A stretch of DNA of 64,000 bases from Lepidonotus clava (GCA_936440205.1 OW387134.1:15354908-15418907), one strand, 5' to 3'. Counted from the first letter of the stretch, positions 49,557 through 60,819 are shown. Made by a program: numbers and translations. Notes: generated by a model not told the origin, from the sequence alone.

Positions 49557-50801
49557 CGCCCAGGTAACACAGTAACGTTTTTAGAACATCTAAAACACGT
49601 TAGCCTTAATGTTTTTAAAACTTCCAAAATGAAAGTTTCCTACTCAGTATAGAACCAGTTTTGTTGTAGGTTTTTAGAACGTTATTGCGGGACATCTTTT
49701 GAACGTTTTTATGAGACGTCATCTGTAAAACGTTATATTTTGAATAATGGAAAACGTTTTATACACATCTCAAATGAAAGTTTTATACTCAACATATAAC
49801 TAGTTTGAAAAACGTTTTTTTCTTTGCTCAGTGAAAACATTTGAATTTGTTGTTTAATGAAATTTTTATCCTTATCACATAACCGGTTTTAATGTCAATT
49901 TGGTAATCCAGTTTGCAACCAGTTTACAACCAGACTGCAATCAGTTTTTTAACCAGATTACAACCAGTTTTGAACCAGCTTGCAACCAGTTTGAAACCAG
50001 TATTGCTTTGTTGTATAGCTCAAATATGATCAATTTATTCCTAAAGGAATAAAGTTACATATTTTCCCTACCAACAGCACATGATGTTATAGCCAAGTCA
50101 TACTTGTTCCATTCACCATGTGTATAGTGTTTAGCAGGTGAGCTTTGGCAAGACTCTGCTTTGGTCTTGAAGTCCCTATTCCTTGTCATGTACAAGAAAG
50201 GTGTCTACTCATGACAATATTACATCTTTCATTAAAAGAAATACATCAGCAATGTTTACCTTTGTTAAATGTATTCTACTTACTTTTCCTCAGACTCTAA
50301 AAATATATTGGACTATTTAAAACTACATGTCATAGTTAATAATGGGTAATTCAAGTAATTGTTTTCTTAAATTCTCTGATTTAGTAGAGTGGGGCCACCT
50401 AGTGCTTTACCCTGCTGCCCTCTAGTGTAACAAAGTACAGTTAAATGTTTTAAAAACGTTATAACTTAGACGTTATGAAAATGTTTTTCATTGGTTGTCG
50501 AAAAAACTTGTCATCAAAATGGTTAGTGCCAAAAAGACATACTGAGATGGAGGTTCTTAAAACGTTTGCAAGTGGTTGTAATAAAACATTTGAATAAAAA
50601 CATGTATATGACGTTTTTAAAACATTGTAGTTAAGATGTTATAAAAACGTTTCACTAAGACGTCTTGAAAACATAATTATTGAGTCAGGTAGAAAACGTT
50701 ACATGAGGAACGTTATAAAGACGTTCTCAACTGGTATAGAACGTTATAACCAGATGGGAACCAAATAAAACGTTTTTAAAACATTGTGTGTTACCTGGGC
50801 G
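49557..50801. mobile_element. 1.2-kb inverted-repeat element filled with AACGTT motifs
   Basis: Perfect 15-base ends CGCCCAGGTAACACA / TGTGTTACCTGGGCG. At least a dozen AACGTT palindromes, most inside AAAACGTTTT-like contexts, form two clusters (about 49.57-49.81 and 50.45-50.78 kb). Between them, at about 49.90-50.00 kb, an imperfect 11-12-bp repeat (TTGCAACCAG variants) occurs. No open frame of useful length, so non-autonomous. No target duplication that I can call. Confidence 0.8.
49905..50005. repeat. CAACCAGTTT short tandem repeat inside the AACGTT element
   Basis: Eight or so imperfect units of CAACCAGTTT(G/A) on the + strand, with variable spacing. Confidence 0.8.
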
Positions 50802-51379
50802 CAATCAACAGAAGGAAAAAAAGATGAGTCATCCTCTCGAATCTGTCACACGGTAAGTCTGCCGTATATCTTTGGTGATGTAAGTACTTAATTCATTGGT
50901 TGTATCTTCAAACAATCTTATTAATCTAACAATAAAACACTTTTTGATATGTTCGGGAAAACCTGTGTTACAGACATTTGTTGTATAGACTCACGGATAC
51001 CAAATGACAGTATCTATCCTTCAGCTCAAGCAGAGTAGAGGTAACATTTCGTGAAATCTAAAATTTCTTTTGAGCTTCGAAGTTCTTGAATATTCAAATG
51101 ATGTCAAACCTTGAAACCTCTTGAACTGCCTGGTTAGAATTGACCACTTGAATAGTTAAGAACATTCATGAAATCTACGATTCAGAATGACCTAAAAATA
51201 AGACCTTTTTGTGACTTCTTGATCCAAAATCAGACCTTTCTAATAACCTCACAGTTTTAAGAACAAGTTAAAAAGGCTATATATACAATCATGATAAATA
51301 GGTTAATTATTCTCATAATTAAAGCCTGAGCCCTGACGAAGTATAGAAACTTTCAAATGTAGGCATCCAATAGGTTTAC

Positions 51380-51966
51380 ACACACCTTGACAACCCAAGT
51401 TGACAACCCATCTTGACAACCCACTTGACAACCAAAGTTGCAAACACACCTTGGGTGCAACCAAAATTGAAAGCCCACTTTGACAAACCACCTTGAAAAC
51501 CCAAGTTGACAAGCCAACTTGACAACCCACCTTGACAACCAAAGTTGCCAACCCACCTTCACACCTTGACAACCCAAGTTAACAACCAATCTTGACAACC
51601 CACTTTGACAACCCATCTTGACAGCTCACCTTGACAACCCAACTTCATAACCCATTATGGCAACCCACCTTGACAACTCACCCTGACAACCCAACTTAAC
51701 AGCTCACCTTGACAACACAAGTTGACAACCCTAGTTGACACCTAAGTTGTCAACTTGAGTGGACAAGCCAACTTGACAAGCCAACTTGACAACCCACCTT
51801 GACAACCCAAGTTGACAACCACCTTGACACACCAAGCTGACAACCCACCTTGACAACCCACCTTGACAATGTACCGTGACAACATACCTTAATGACCCAT
51901 CTTGATGACCCAAGTTGACAACCTATCTTGACAACCCAAGCTTTACAACCCACCTTGACAACCCCT
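51380..51966. repeat. 13-bp satellite array
   Basis: About 44 units of the form TTGACAACCCACC or TTGACAACCCAAG. Variant units are interspersed. Because 13 is not a multiple of three, long spurious frames appear on the - strand with a repeating Val-Lys-Val-Gly-Cys-Gln pattern. Confidence 0.95.
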
Positions 51967-52150
51967 GACCCATCCCTGCTTTACCTCTTCACTCCTTTAT
52001 GCCTTCAACACCTCCACCCCCTTCTCCACCTTCAACCCTTTCACTCCCATACAACACCCAACCCCCACCCCCACACCCCTACCCACAACCACCACCAACC
52101 CCACCCACACCCATACCTACCTACCTACCTATCACAACAACTTCCAGACC
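51967..52150. repeat. C-rich, G-poor tract
   Basis: Directly follows the satellite. The + strand is built of C, A and T with runs such as CCCCCACCCCCACACCCC and CTACCTACCTACC, and has almost no G. Likely a decayed simple repeat. Confidence 0.85.
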
Positions 52151-52942
52151 TATCACAAACACAAAACTCTCACTAACTCTGCCCCATAGAATTCAATGTT
52201 GACAGAATTGGACATCCAAGCAAATGAACCTGGCTTGCAAAATTCGACCACTTTTAGGACTTGGCTCCCATAGGATCCCATACAACGCGAATGCCAAACC
52301 TATCATTGACCAAAAAAGGCTGAAACTTGTTCCTGCAATACCGTCGAAAAGACATAGAAACACGCCGCAAAACCCCGACCAGCGAAGGAAAAAAAGACAG
52401 TGCCCAATAATTATACGAGCTCGCCACTACACTTGGAAAACCGTACAAGACCTCACGTGTTGCGACCAATAAAGAGAAAACTACAGTGTAATATATATTT
52501 AATTGTTATACCGAAGGTAGAGAATACAGTCATCTGCCTTATTATAATGTAATAAAGTCTCTATCAATGGCAATGTACAAAACCAGCTGTTCTTTTAAAC
52601 ATCTATGAACTGCTAAAGAAAACGTGTGTACATGTTACCCTTTGATTTAACCAATAGATGAAGAAATACACAGAAATGCAATGGAACTACCACATCTGCA
52701 GAGCTTGCTAGTTTTTTGCGACCACTCTAATTTCTAAAACATTTTCTAACTAAACGTCAGGGAGTGCCTGGTGCACAAAGATGCTCCCAGTAACAGTCAA
52801 CCTACTCATATTTTTCAGTTGTTGCTTAGGTGCAAGACAAAGTTTACGTTTTTTGAGAAATTTCTATTAGGAGTAGAAAATCATCATAGCTGGCTTCTGC
52901 ATCCCAATATAAACAACATTGATGGTCCCACCCTGGGGAATC

Positions 52943-53095
52943 CAGGGGTCGAAATAGCACGGGCCCGGGGGCCCGAGGCCCCTAGAAAATCCGTCGGGCC
53001 CCCAGATTGTCTTCTTAAAGGGCCCGACTGGCCCCTAGAAAATCCAAATTTTTTGACAAAAAGTAAACATTAGGGCTATTTCAAAGGTAGCTCAG
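52943..53095. repeat. GGGCCC-rich repeat with CAGGGGTCGAAAT end
   Basis: Begins CAGGGGTCGAAATAGCACG, the kind of end seen on hAT-type elements, then repeats GGCCCCTAGAAAATCC twice about 50 bases apart. The other end is not found, so it is a fragment. Confidence 0.5.
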
Positions 53096-53105
53096 GCCCC
53101 CATTA

Positions 53106-53265
53106 GGGGCCTCCCATTTAGTACGTACGCAAATTTTCAAAAATCTAAGACCCCCCCACCCACACCTTGTTTAAAAAATACGCATTGGATTTGTACAGGA
53201 AACATACATACATTTTCAAAAATCTCATACCCCCCTTGATGCGTACATACTTAATGGAAGGCCCC
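53106..53265. mobile_element. 160-bp MITE with TTA target duplication
   Basis: Ends GGGGCCTCCCATTTAGTACG and the inverse of AATGGAAGGCCCC are inverted repeats; TTA flanks both sides (53103-53105, 53266-53268). The inside carries TTTTCAAAAATCT twice, near each end. Harbinger-like by target site. Confidence 0.7.
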
Positions 53266-54164
53266 TTATGGATGCAATGGTCTGGCATTCACCTGGTTAA
53301 GCCATTAAACATTTAATCTGGGGAAGGAGGGGGGATATAAGTTACAAAGTAAAGGTTCATTTTGGAAGGAAAAGCTTGCATAAAATTAATCTTTTACTTC
53401 ATTAATCAAAGTCAAATGAACCCAGGACGCTAAACGGGGTAGAGTGAGCTGTTGATAAGCCTAACAGACATGTATTTGAAATTATCACAATGTAAACTTT
53501 ACCCTTGAAACTGACCACAAAAATTGTCTAAACTGGGTTTTCCTATTGAGAAGTCAGTGCTAGAGTGCTCAGGCCTTTGATATGATAGGTGATACCACCC
53601 TCCATGCCCAGAGACAGCCTCTCAGAGGGTCGCCTGTCAATACAGATAATAATTAGAGGGTTGTCGGATCAGTTCTAGAACCTTACTTACATTTTTTACA
53701 AGGTCATTTATACCTTCATTATGTTCCTGTCCTCCTAGCATTCATGTCCCGTCTACCTGATTCAGTAGATGTGCAAGGAAAGTTTCCAGGAGACAGTTAG
53801 TTGCCTCGATTGGCACTTGGAATGTATTTTCTCAAACACGTAACGAACTCTTCACTCGCGTTGCTATATGTGGCTGGGTTCGTACTAAGCCCCTTTTCAA
53901 AGTCACCAATTTGGCGACTTCATCACGATTTGGATCAACCTAATCCTTATTGATTAATAAAGTATTACAATTGAAATAACAATTCTTTATTCAACTTGGT
54001 ATTTAAACAGGGTCTTGAGACCAATTTTGATCACTTTAGAGTACATTTTGGCAAGATGATTCACCGAAACATTCGCCAGCTTCATTTTGCATTCACCATC
54101 AGCGATTTGGCGAGCGTTTAGCGCAATCACAGTACAGTGGGTAATACGCGATAATGTTACTCAC

Positions 54165-54291
54165 ATTTGACGTGGGGTATTCGGACTTCAAAGTCGCTGT
54201 CGGAGGAGGAGTCCGAGATAAACCTGGCCATAACACTGTCCTGCTCGTTTCTGTATCGTCGTCTTTGTTTTTTCTTCACTCCAGCTGGCAT
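54165..54291 (-). CDS. Probable first coding exon (MPAGVKKKQRRR...), either of the M13 peptidase or of an unseen gene
   Basis: ATG (A at -3) followed by 42 codons and a strong donor AAAT|GTGAGT in phase 1. The peptide is basic (KKKQRRRYR) then acidic and Ser-rich (ISDSSSDSDFEV), with CpG-containing, coding-like codons. Its phase fits peptidase exon 2 through a split Tyr codon. I see no other - strand acceptor exon between here and the peptidase that would belong to a different gene. The link is unproven. Confidence 0.5.
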
Positions 54292-54401
54292 TTTGGGGAC
54301 CTGGGGACTTCGTCTTCTGATTTCTCCTGTCACAAAGCCCCTTAAAACGAAATCAGAATTGGATGTCTATTAAAACATAAAGAATATATCCATAAAACAA
54401 A

Positions 54402-54480
54402 CAGTGGCCGAAATTAAGGTTTTATTCTATGCATTCACTGGCTGCACAGGTATAAAATTGTGCACCCGGGGACATTTCAG
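54402..54480. mobile_element. Fragment of the CGAAATTAAGG / TGCACCCGG element family
   Basis: CAGTGGCCGAAATTAAGG followed by GGCTGCACAGG and TTGTGCACCCGGGG matches one end of the element at 45955-46176. The opposite end is missing. Confidence 0.5.
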
Positions 54481-55287
54481 TGTGAACATTACTATAATAA
54501 CCTCTCATAAAATCAGTAAAGCATTGAGTACCTTCTCCATATTGGCTATGGATCTCATATACAATTACTTGTCTTCAGAATGCTCTAGTTACACTGTATC
54601 TCTGTTGACCAATTTTATTGCAAAAAAACGTTTTCCCACTTTAAGGAGAATGCACACCAACTTGTGCTTCCACCTGGAGGCAAAAACTCGCATATGTCGC
54701 AAATGCCAGACGATTATTCTCAAACATTGACCTCAACACCCGCCTTTGGGGACCTGGGGTGTTCAGCTGAGTAACCTGGCATTTCTGATAAAAATATTTT
54801 TAGTTTCAGAAGTGAGTGGTAGTCCTAGATATTTGTATTCAGTACAGAATTCTATCTCCTGCAGAAGAGATGATATGTTACTTCATCATCATACCCTTTT
54901 GTAGTAAATTGTTCTTTTATGTCAATAGATTTGCATAATCCCCACTTCCATCTAACTTTTCCTTTTGCTATATCAAATAAGCTGATAAGATTGATAAGAA
55001 CTTTCAAGAGTTTGCTTTTTATTCCTAATTTTGATAATTCATAGAAAGCGGCCTGTCTATTTGTATATAGTCCAAGGCTTTGGTGAAGTTAACAAATGGT
55101 TTCATGGGTCGAGGGCTTTGCCCGAGACCCATGAATGGGCTGGGACAAGGGGTAATAATCATGGCTGAGTGCACCCGAGGTTAGTTCTTGCTTTATTCTA
55201 GACCAATAACCCTGAAAAATAACCCATTAGCCCATGAAAAACGAGACAGATTTTCCACGCCAACCAGCATCATTATTTACCTGCAAA

Positions 55288-55374
55288 GAAATAGTTTTTG
55301 ATTATTTCCCCCCTGGGAAATCATTTTTGATTATTGCCCTCTGGGGAAATAATTCTTGATTATTTCCTTCTGAT
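55288..55374. repeat. 29-bp tandem repeat, three copies
   Basis: Units at 55288, 55317 and 55346, each GAAAT followed by a TTTTTGATTATTTCC-like core and a C/T/G-rich end (CCCCTGG). Confidence 0.85.
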
Positions 55375-55399
55375 GAAATAACGCTGTCTGTTACCCAAC

Positions 55400-55850
55400 A
55401 TTTCCTAGCAGGGACAAAATAACCATAAAAGGCATCTTTGCCTCCGAGAGTTGGGTTCACTGAAAAAGGCAGTAATGCATTTTTTTTCTGTATCCCCAAT
55501 TCCTTCTTAACGATTATGATTTCTTAGATTTTATCAATTTATAGATTTGCAGGTTTGACAGCCAAATACAAATCTTTAGTTCAGGGCAAAATAGGGTTGG
55601 ACATTATTGTTAGGGCTCACAAGCTTTAACATTGGTTCCTATGGGAAAAAGGTCAATATACAAAGCTGCATTTTAGAAATTTTGGAAGCAATCTGTCAAC
55701 CAAATTGCTTTTGATAATTTTGTATTATCCAACTGTTTTGAGGGATAAGTGCAGAGGCAATTTTGAAAATATTTCATGGTAAACTCTAATATTGGTGTAA
55801 ACTCAAAACTGGGATGGGCTAATTGCCCGGATTACAAAATCCGAGAATTG
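55400..55850. mobile_element. Second, inverted copy of the 46.4 kb dispersed repeat
   Basis: Read on the - strand it follows 46358-46791 almost block by block: AATTAGCCCATCCCA, AAAATGCAGCTT, CCCATAGGAACCAATG, ATCTAAGAAATCAT, CCCAACTCTCG and TTATTTTGTCC. Divergence with several small indels suggests an old insertion. Confidence 0.75.
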
Positions 55851-56464
55851 TCAGATTTCATTCTAACATTGCAAAACACATAGCCGGCTGAGGCCTCGCT
55901 AGGCTTACGCTGGCATATGTAAGCCTAGCAACTCACTGAGAAGCTTTAATAACTGAAAAAGTACAGTTAAGGCCATATACAGGCCTGTTTTCAAACATTT
56001 GATATGGAATACTGGAGAACTCGGTCTGGGAGAACTCCGGCCCCTGGAGAACTCGGCCCACTGAGTCTGGAACAGCCTTTTTAAAGGAAAGCAAACTAAA
56101 TACATCACTCTCTAATAGGTCCCCAGAATTCATACCTAAATGGCTAAATCGTCCCTATTCCAAAGTCTGTGGGTGAGAAAGTGCGAAAATTAGGCTTACG
56201 TTCTCCAGTGGCCCAAGTTTTCCAAGACTGAGTTCTCCAGTTCTACCTTGATATAATATCATATGTAATGACGCCTTGGGCTAGGCCCTATTTATCTATT
56301 AAAGGAAACCTTGCACATAATCAAAGGGTCAATATTTTTCTTTTAAATTCTTTGAGCATGGACTATGTATCAAAAACCATTAATGCTAGAAATATTTTAG
56401 AGGTGTTCCGAATTCAGACAGAATTATGAGACTTTGGTATTTGGACTATTTTAAGTGTTTTTAC

Positions 56465-57178
56465 GGTTAGACTACTGTGATGAAGCACCGTTTCACTGGT
56501 CTTGCAAAATTGTAGATTGATAATCTTGCTACTATCTACCTTTTTATGAATTATATATCATTAGATACCACTTAAAATTAACTATCTTATGATATTAGAT
56601 ATTTAACTAAGGGTAATAGAGCCAAAATAGAAATTGATCAGAAATGTGAAAATTATGTTTTATACTCAATTTTTTTCGAACTAAAATATCTGTCAATATT
56701 AAAGGGAAACTCATAAAACTTTGTATGCATGTAGATGATAACCATAGGGAGGGAAGCGTGTTTAAGATTTTTGATTTAGGCCATAGTTTTGATTTTATGG
56801 AATCTAGAAAATTAAGTTGTAAAAAATGAGAAAAAAATACAAAAAGTTTCCCGTTTTTTGTCATAAAATCAAAAGTAAGGCCTTAATAAAAAATGTGAGA
56901 CATGGTTCCCTTCAGATGAATGCTATTGACAATACTTCCAAGTTTCAAAACTAAGGAAATTATATTAAGTAAGAAATCTTGGTTCAAAAAATAAAAGTGA
57001 AAAAAATCAGTTTAAATAATTATTTTCTCTAATCTAAATCTATAAATGTTGTGTGACATATCATAAGATAGAGAAAAATCAGAGCTTTTAAATGATATAT
57101 AACATGTGCGAATATCAGCAATGACCCCAGAGATATAGCATTTTTAGTAAATATGGTGCTCATCACCGTAGTCTTACC
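56465..57178. mobile_element. 714-bp TIR element
   Basis: GGTTAGACTACTGTGATGA at the left pairs with the complement of the right end (GGTAAGACTACGGTGATGA) over about 25 bases, followed by further inverted similarity inside (ATATATCATT with AATGATATAT, CTATCTTATGAT with ATCATAAGATAG). AT-rich, no coding sequence. Confidence 0.7.
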
Positions 57179-59730
57179 TTAAGGGAAATCCCCTAATTTG
57201 TGACGTCACCCAAACCTCAATAGTGAATACACCGTATGCGGGTCTAAAAATAGCGCATCGCGCTGTACTGACGCGGGTGGCCAGTCCATGTTTGGGCAGC
57301 ATAACGTGAGCTTAGAAGCGCACGTGTAAGCCAATGTTTCACTTTGACAGTAGTGAAATGAGGGAGGAGTTACGGTGTGACGTACCACCACATAATAATG
57401 TGTTCCGCTCTTAGCTAGCCAGAGTAGCTGCACGCACTGTGTGAGTAAACATCCTGTGAAGGTTGGACCTTTAATCTGCAGTCTAGGTTCTGGAGAGAGG
57501 CATATAGAAATTGTGTTAGAGCGCGGAGCGTTGACTGAATGTATTTGAGGGGACTCTAACCTCGGGACTGATCATGGTCAATCGAGTTCTTGTCACGGAA
57601 CGACTAGACATTGGATAATAAACAACAAATCCTTTCACAACGAGTGTTCACGTCTTACATGATGAGGGAACTATAATTATGTATTGGACGACCGCAGTCG
57701 ACGAGGAGGGAGACTGCGAATGGAGCTAGCTATTATCTATACAACGAAACATCACAAACACGCATTAACTTTAAATGGATAATTAACCTCTCTATAGTTC
57801 AGCGCAGCGAAAATTCGCGGACATCGCGAACGGAGGTTGGGTGGACGTTTAACATAGGATCCTATGGGAGAAAACATATAATTTCGCTGTAACTTTTTAA
57901 ATCTAGATCCAATCTTCATACGGTAAATGAGAAAAAGTTTCTAATTAATTTCAGGAATGCGATACAAACCTTCAAATTTTCCCTATCCCTCCAGTTTTCC
58001 CGGGATAGGGAAAATCCTGTGTTTCCCCATAGGCCCCAATGCTAAGTAGCCAACATACAGAGCCCAAAATTTCACCGCGCGATGACGGAAATGCCGAGGA
58101 TACCGCTAACCCGTTTACTCCTTATAGAAAAGAATTTTAGCTGAAACATTAAACATCTATATTAGCCTACAGTCTATAAACACATGTATATTTTACTCAC
58201 CTAAATTCCTGAGATTCCCAAATTATTTTGAAAGGGACTTCCCTTGATTATGACGTAGCAAGGACTAAAATAAAAGCCCGGAAATAAGGGAATTTCCAAA
58301 TTTTATTTTATTTCCTATCTTATAAGATCATTGCAGCAAATTGCGATCAAAAACATTAAGTTGCCCTAACATTTTTCAAAGAAATCCTCATAATTCTTAC
58401 AATTCTGGATCAATTTCAATCATCTTGGTATCATTCTAAAGCTAGGAATCCATATAATATGAATCTGAATGAAATGTGTTCCAACTGAACATTCCAAATA
58501 ATTTGGAATGTTTGGAATGTCCTCCAAAATTTGCCAAAATTTTGTATTTTTCCGACTTCCATCAACGTAATTCTAAATAAAATTTTCAATTTTCATGTTA
58601 TCTCAATTCTTTTGATAAGGAGTTTAGAGAATTAAATTTGGAATCTAATGATGTGCCATTCACCTACATGCAAGCATCATTCAGCAAATGAGCACGGTCG
58701 GAAGGCTAAGGTGAAATTATGAAATATCACCATTTTGCACAGAGTTTTCCAATAAGCCATCTGGGTGCTGAGAAGCAATTTGAATTCTATTACAGAATGT
58801 TTGCTTATTTCTTGCCTATATTTGTTGTATCTTTTTATACAATTATCTATTATTACTATTTAATAGGTTTTCTGATGGGAAAGCATAAAAAATATTGCAA
58901 TCATAACAGTTTGTGAGGGTAACATGTACTTATACATCATGATAATGTCCAACTGTGTGCTTGTATCTTACCAAATACAGCATAATTGACATATTTGGAT
59001 TGCTCTCAGGGGTCAACTGTAGTTATTTCTTTGCTTTTTTTCATGATTATTGATATCGAAAGGTTAATATTTAGTTACATATAAAGGTCAGATGCTACAT
59101 TTGCCTTTATTCTATAAAAAGCTTATCAATAATTAGTTCATAGTTCCATCAATCAGGCTTTGAAATAGAAAATATCTGTTTTCAAATATGGTAGTTTTCA
59201 CATATAATGTGCATAATCTGCCAAGTTTTGTATGTATTCCAGGGATAATTTGTCAATCCAAAGGGTGGAAAATGCTTTAAATTATCTTAAACTCTAAGGA
59301 AAGTTCCTCAGTACATTTTTCTCTTATAATATATGCCAATAATTGATGACACTTTTTCCTGTCACACTTCAAAACCTTGGAAAAGCTTAATATATCCTCT
59401 GATCGCTATTTGCTGCAATGATCTAGATCTATTTACTTACCCTTCACCATTTTCCCATTTTTTCTTGTGCAATATTTCTAGAAGAGCAAAGAGAAATTAA
59501 TTGAATGAAAAATATCCTCTTGAAAAAGTATGTGCAAGGAATTCCCTTTACTGGGGCGGATCCAGAGATTAGAAAAAAGAAAAAAGCCAACCCTCCAGCT
59601 CCAAGAAATTTACATGAGCAATAATGATATTTGCCTAACAATAGGGGGGGGGGTCTCTAAAAGTCATCACTGTCACTGATCACAATTTCATCAGGAACAA
59701 GTAACTAACATAGGCCCCTGACCTAACTAC

Positions 59731-59760
59731 CAATGACAATGACAATGACAATGACAATGA
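59731..59760 (-). repeat. LINE 3' tail, five TCATTG units
   Basis: CAATGA repeated five times on the + strand next to CTTTATT; on the - strand this is AATAAAG followed by (TCATTG)5, a hexamer tail rather than poly(A). Confidence 0.9.
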
Positions 59761-60106
59761 CTTTATTCACTTCCTCATTATGAGGCATAGGAAAACTACA
59801 ATACATGAACTACAGTACATTAAATAAAAGGGTTATAAATACAATATATACATTTTGATGTTGTGGGTGTAAAAAAAAAAAGGGGGGGGGGGAGATTCAC
59901 ATTTTTGTGTGCCATCTCGTAGCACCAGTTGTAGCACCAACTGTTTTGGCAAGGCAATTACTCTAGAATGTAATTCAGGAGGCAGTCATCTCCATAGTTA
60001 TACAGGTTCGAGTATATCATGACTAGTTGTCGAATTGACTAGTTGTTTTACAAATGTTTGGCTATGGTTAATAATACAGCTAAGTAAGATAGTGCTTAGT
60101 TTATGA

Positions 60107-60440
60107 CTAGTTTGATTTGCACTCTTCCATAATAAGATATACAAATGTTGCAAGATTTGAGAGTTGTTTAACATCTTTTGTATTGAACAAGTGATTCATT
60201 CTGCAAGGTATCAGTGCTTCACGATAGTACTGGTCTATATAGATGTATCTTTTTTCGTCGAAGTGGCTGCACTCGAAGACATAGTGGTATTCATCACCAA
60301 CTTTGTTCTTCGGACAGAGTGTACACAGGCGCTCTTCTCTGCTGACCCCGTGGTATCGCCCCTTAGTGATGGGGAGTTTATGGTTCCCCGCTCGGAACCT
60401 GCACAAGGCTATAGCTCGTTTCTTATCTAGGAGTGTCAGG
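60107..60440 (-). pseudogene. LINE ORF C-terminal Cys/His module
   Basis: Continues the polymerase past the inserted MITE: QTDFEPYLTLLDKKRAIALC, then GNHKLPITKGRYHG, then CTLCPKNKVGDEYHYVFEC with a Cys-x2-Cys...His...Cys pattern. This is common at the C-terminus of several invertebrate LINE groups. Confidence 0.85.
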
Positions 60441-60476
60441 TAGGGCTCGAAATCAGTTTGTGTTTTGAATAGCCTA

Positions 60477-60819
60477 TTCTTTCACTTATATCCGGTCACA
60501 TGACTGGAAAACGGCACGACGTTACCAACGTTACGTCCCGTCGCCATCTTGATCCAGGTAAAATTGCGTAACTTTTACGGTTTGTTTACATTGGGACTTC
60601 ATATATCCAGAAGAATTCCACACTTTATTCCTTTTACGAGGTAAATGTACATGATATATTCATGAAATAATCAGAAAATTAGAAATTCTTATCATCTAAA
60701 TTCAGTACAAATTCACCTACAAGTTTGAAGCATTTGAAAAATTTTCGCCGGCCCAAGATGGCGGCTCTCGCGAGAACGCAGCGCCCCCTACGTGACGTGA
60801 CGTGGGTTGAGTGAAAGAA
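60477..60819. mobile_element. 343-bp MITE inside the LINE, carrying promoter-type motifs
   Basis: Perfect ends TTCTTTCACT / AGTGAAAGAA flanked by TA on each side (60475-60476, 60820-60821). A second inner pair, CGCCATCTTG / CAAGATGGCGGC, also inverts. Motifs: YY1-like CAAGATGGCGGC (60754-60765), the TCTCGCGAGA palindrome (60766-60775) and a CRE-like TGACGTGACGTGG next to the right end. It lies between the connection region and the C-terminal module of the LINE, so it is younger than the LINE. Confidence 0.85.

Larger units (their letters stand above)
54292..59730. other. Repeat-rich region with no gene supported
   Basis: Holds a fragment of the CGAAATTAAGG family (54402-54480), a 29-bp triple repeat (55288-55374), the second copy of the 46.4 kb element (55.40-55.85 kb), a 714-bp TIR element (56465-57178) and CRE-like sites in CpG-containing DNA at 57.2-57.8 kb. 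No exons with matching splice sites were found. Confidence 0.45.

Noticed and set aside
51303-51953. Several 60-89 codon frames on the - strand with repeating Gly-Cys-Gln-Val patterns
   Set aside because: They are translations of the 13-bp satellite. A period that is not a multiple of three keeps all frames alike and often open; there is no gene.
54404-54730. 108-codon + strand frame
   Set aside because: Starts inside a repeat fragment and shows no domain or splice support.
57850-58045. Possible inverted repeat CCTATGGG...CCCATAGG
   Set aside because: Only eight bases pair convincingly, and no target duplication or inner similarity supports an element.
60164-60430. 88-codon + strand frame
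   Set aside because: It is the antisense shadow of the LINE C-terminal module.
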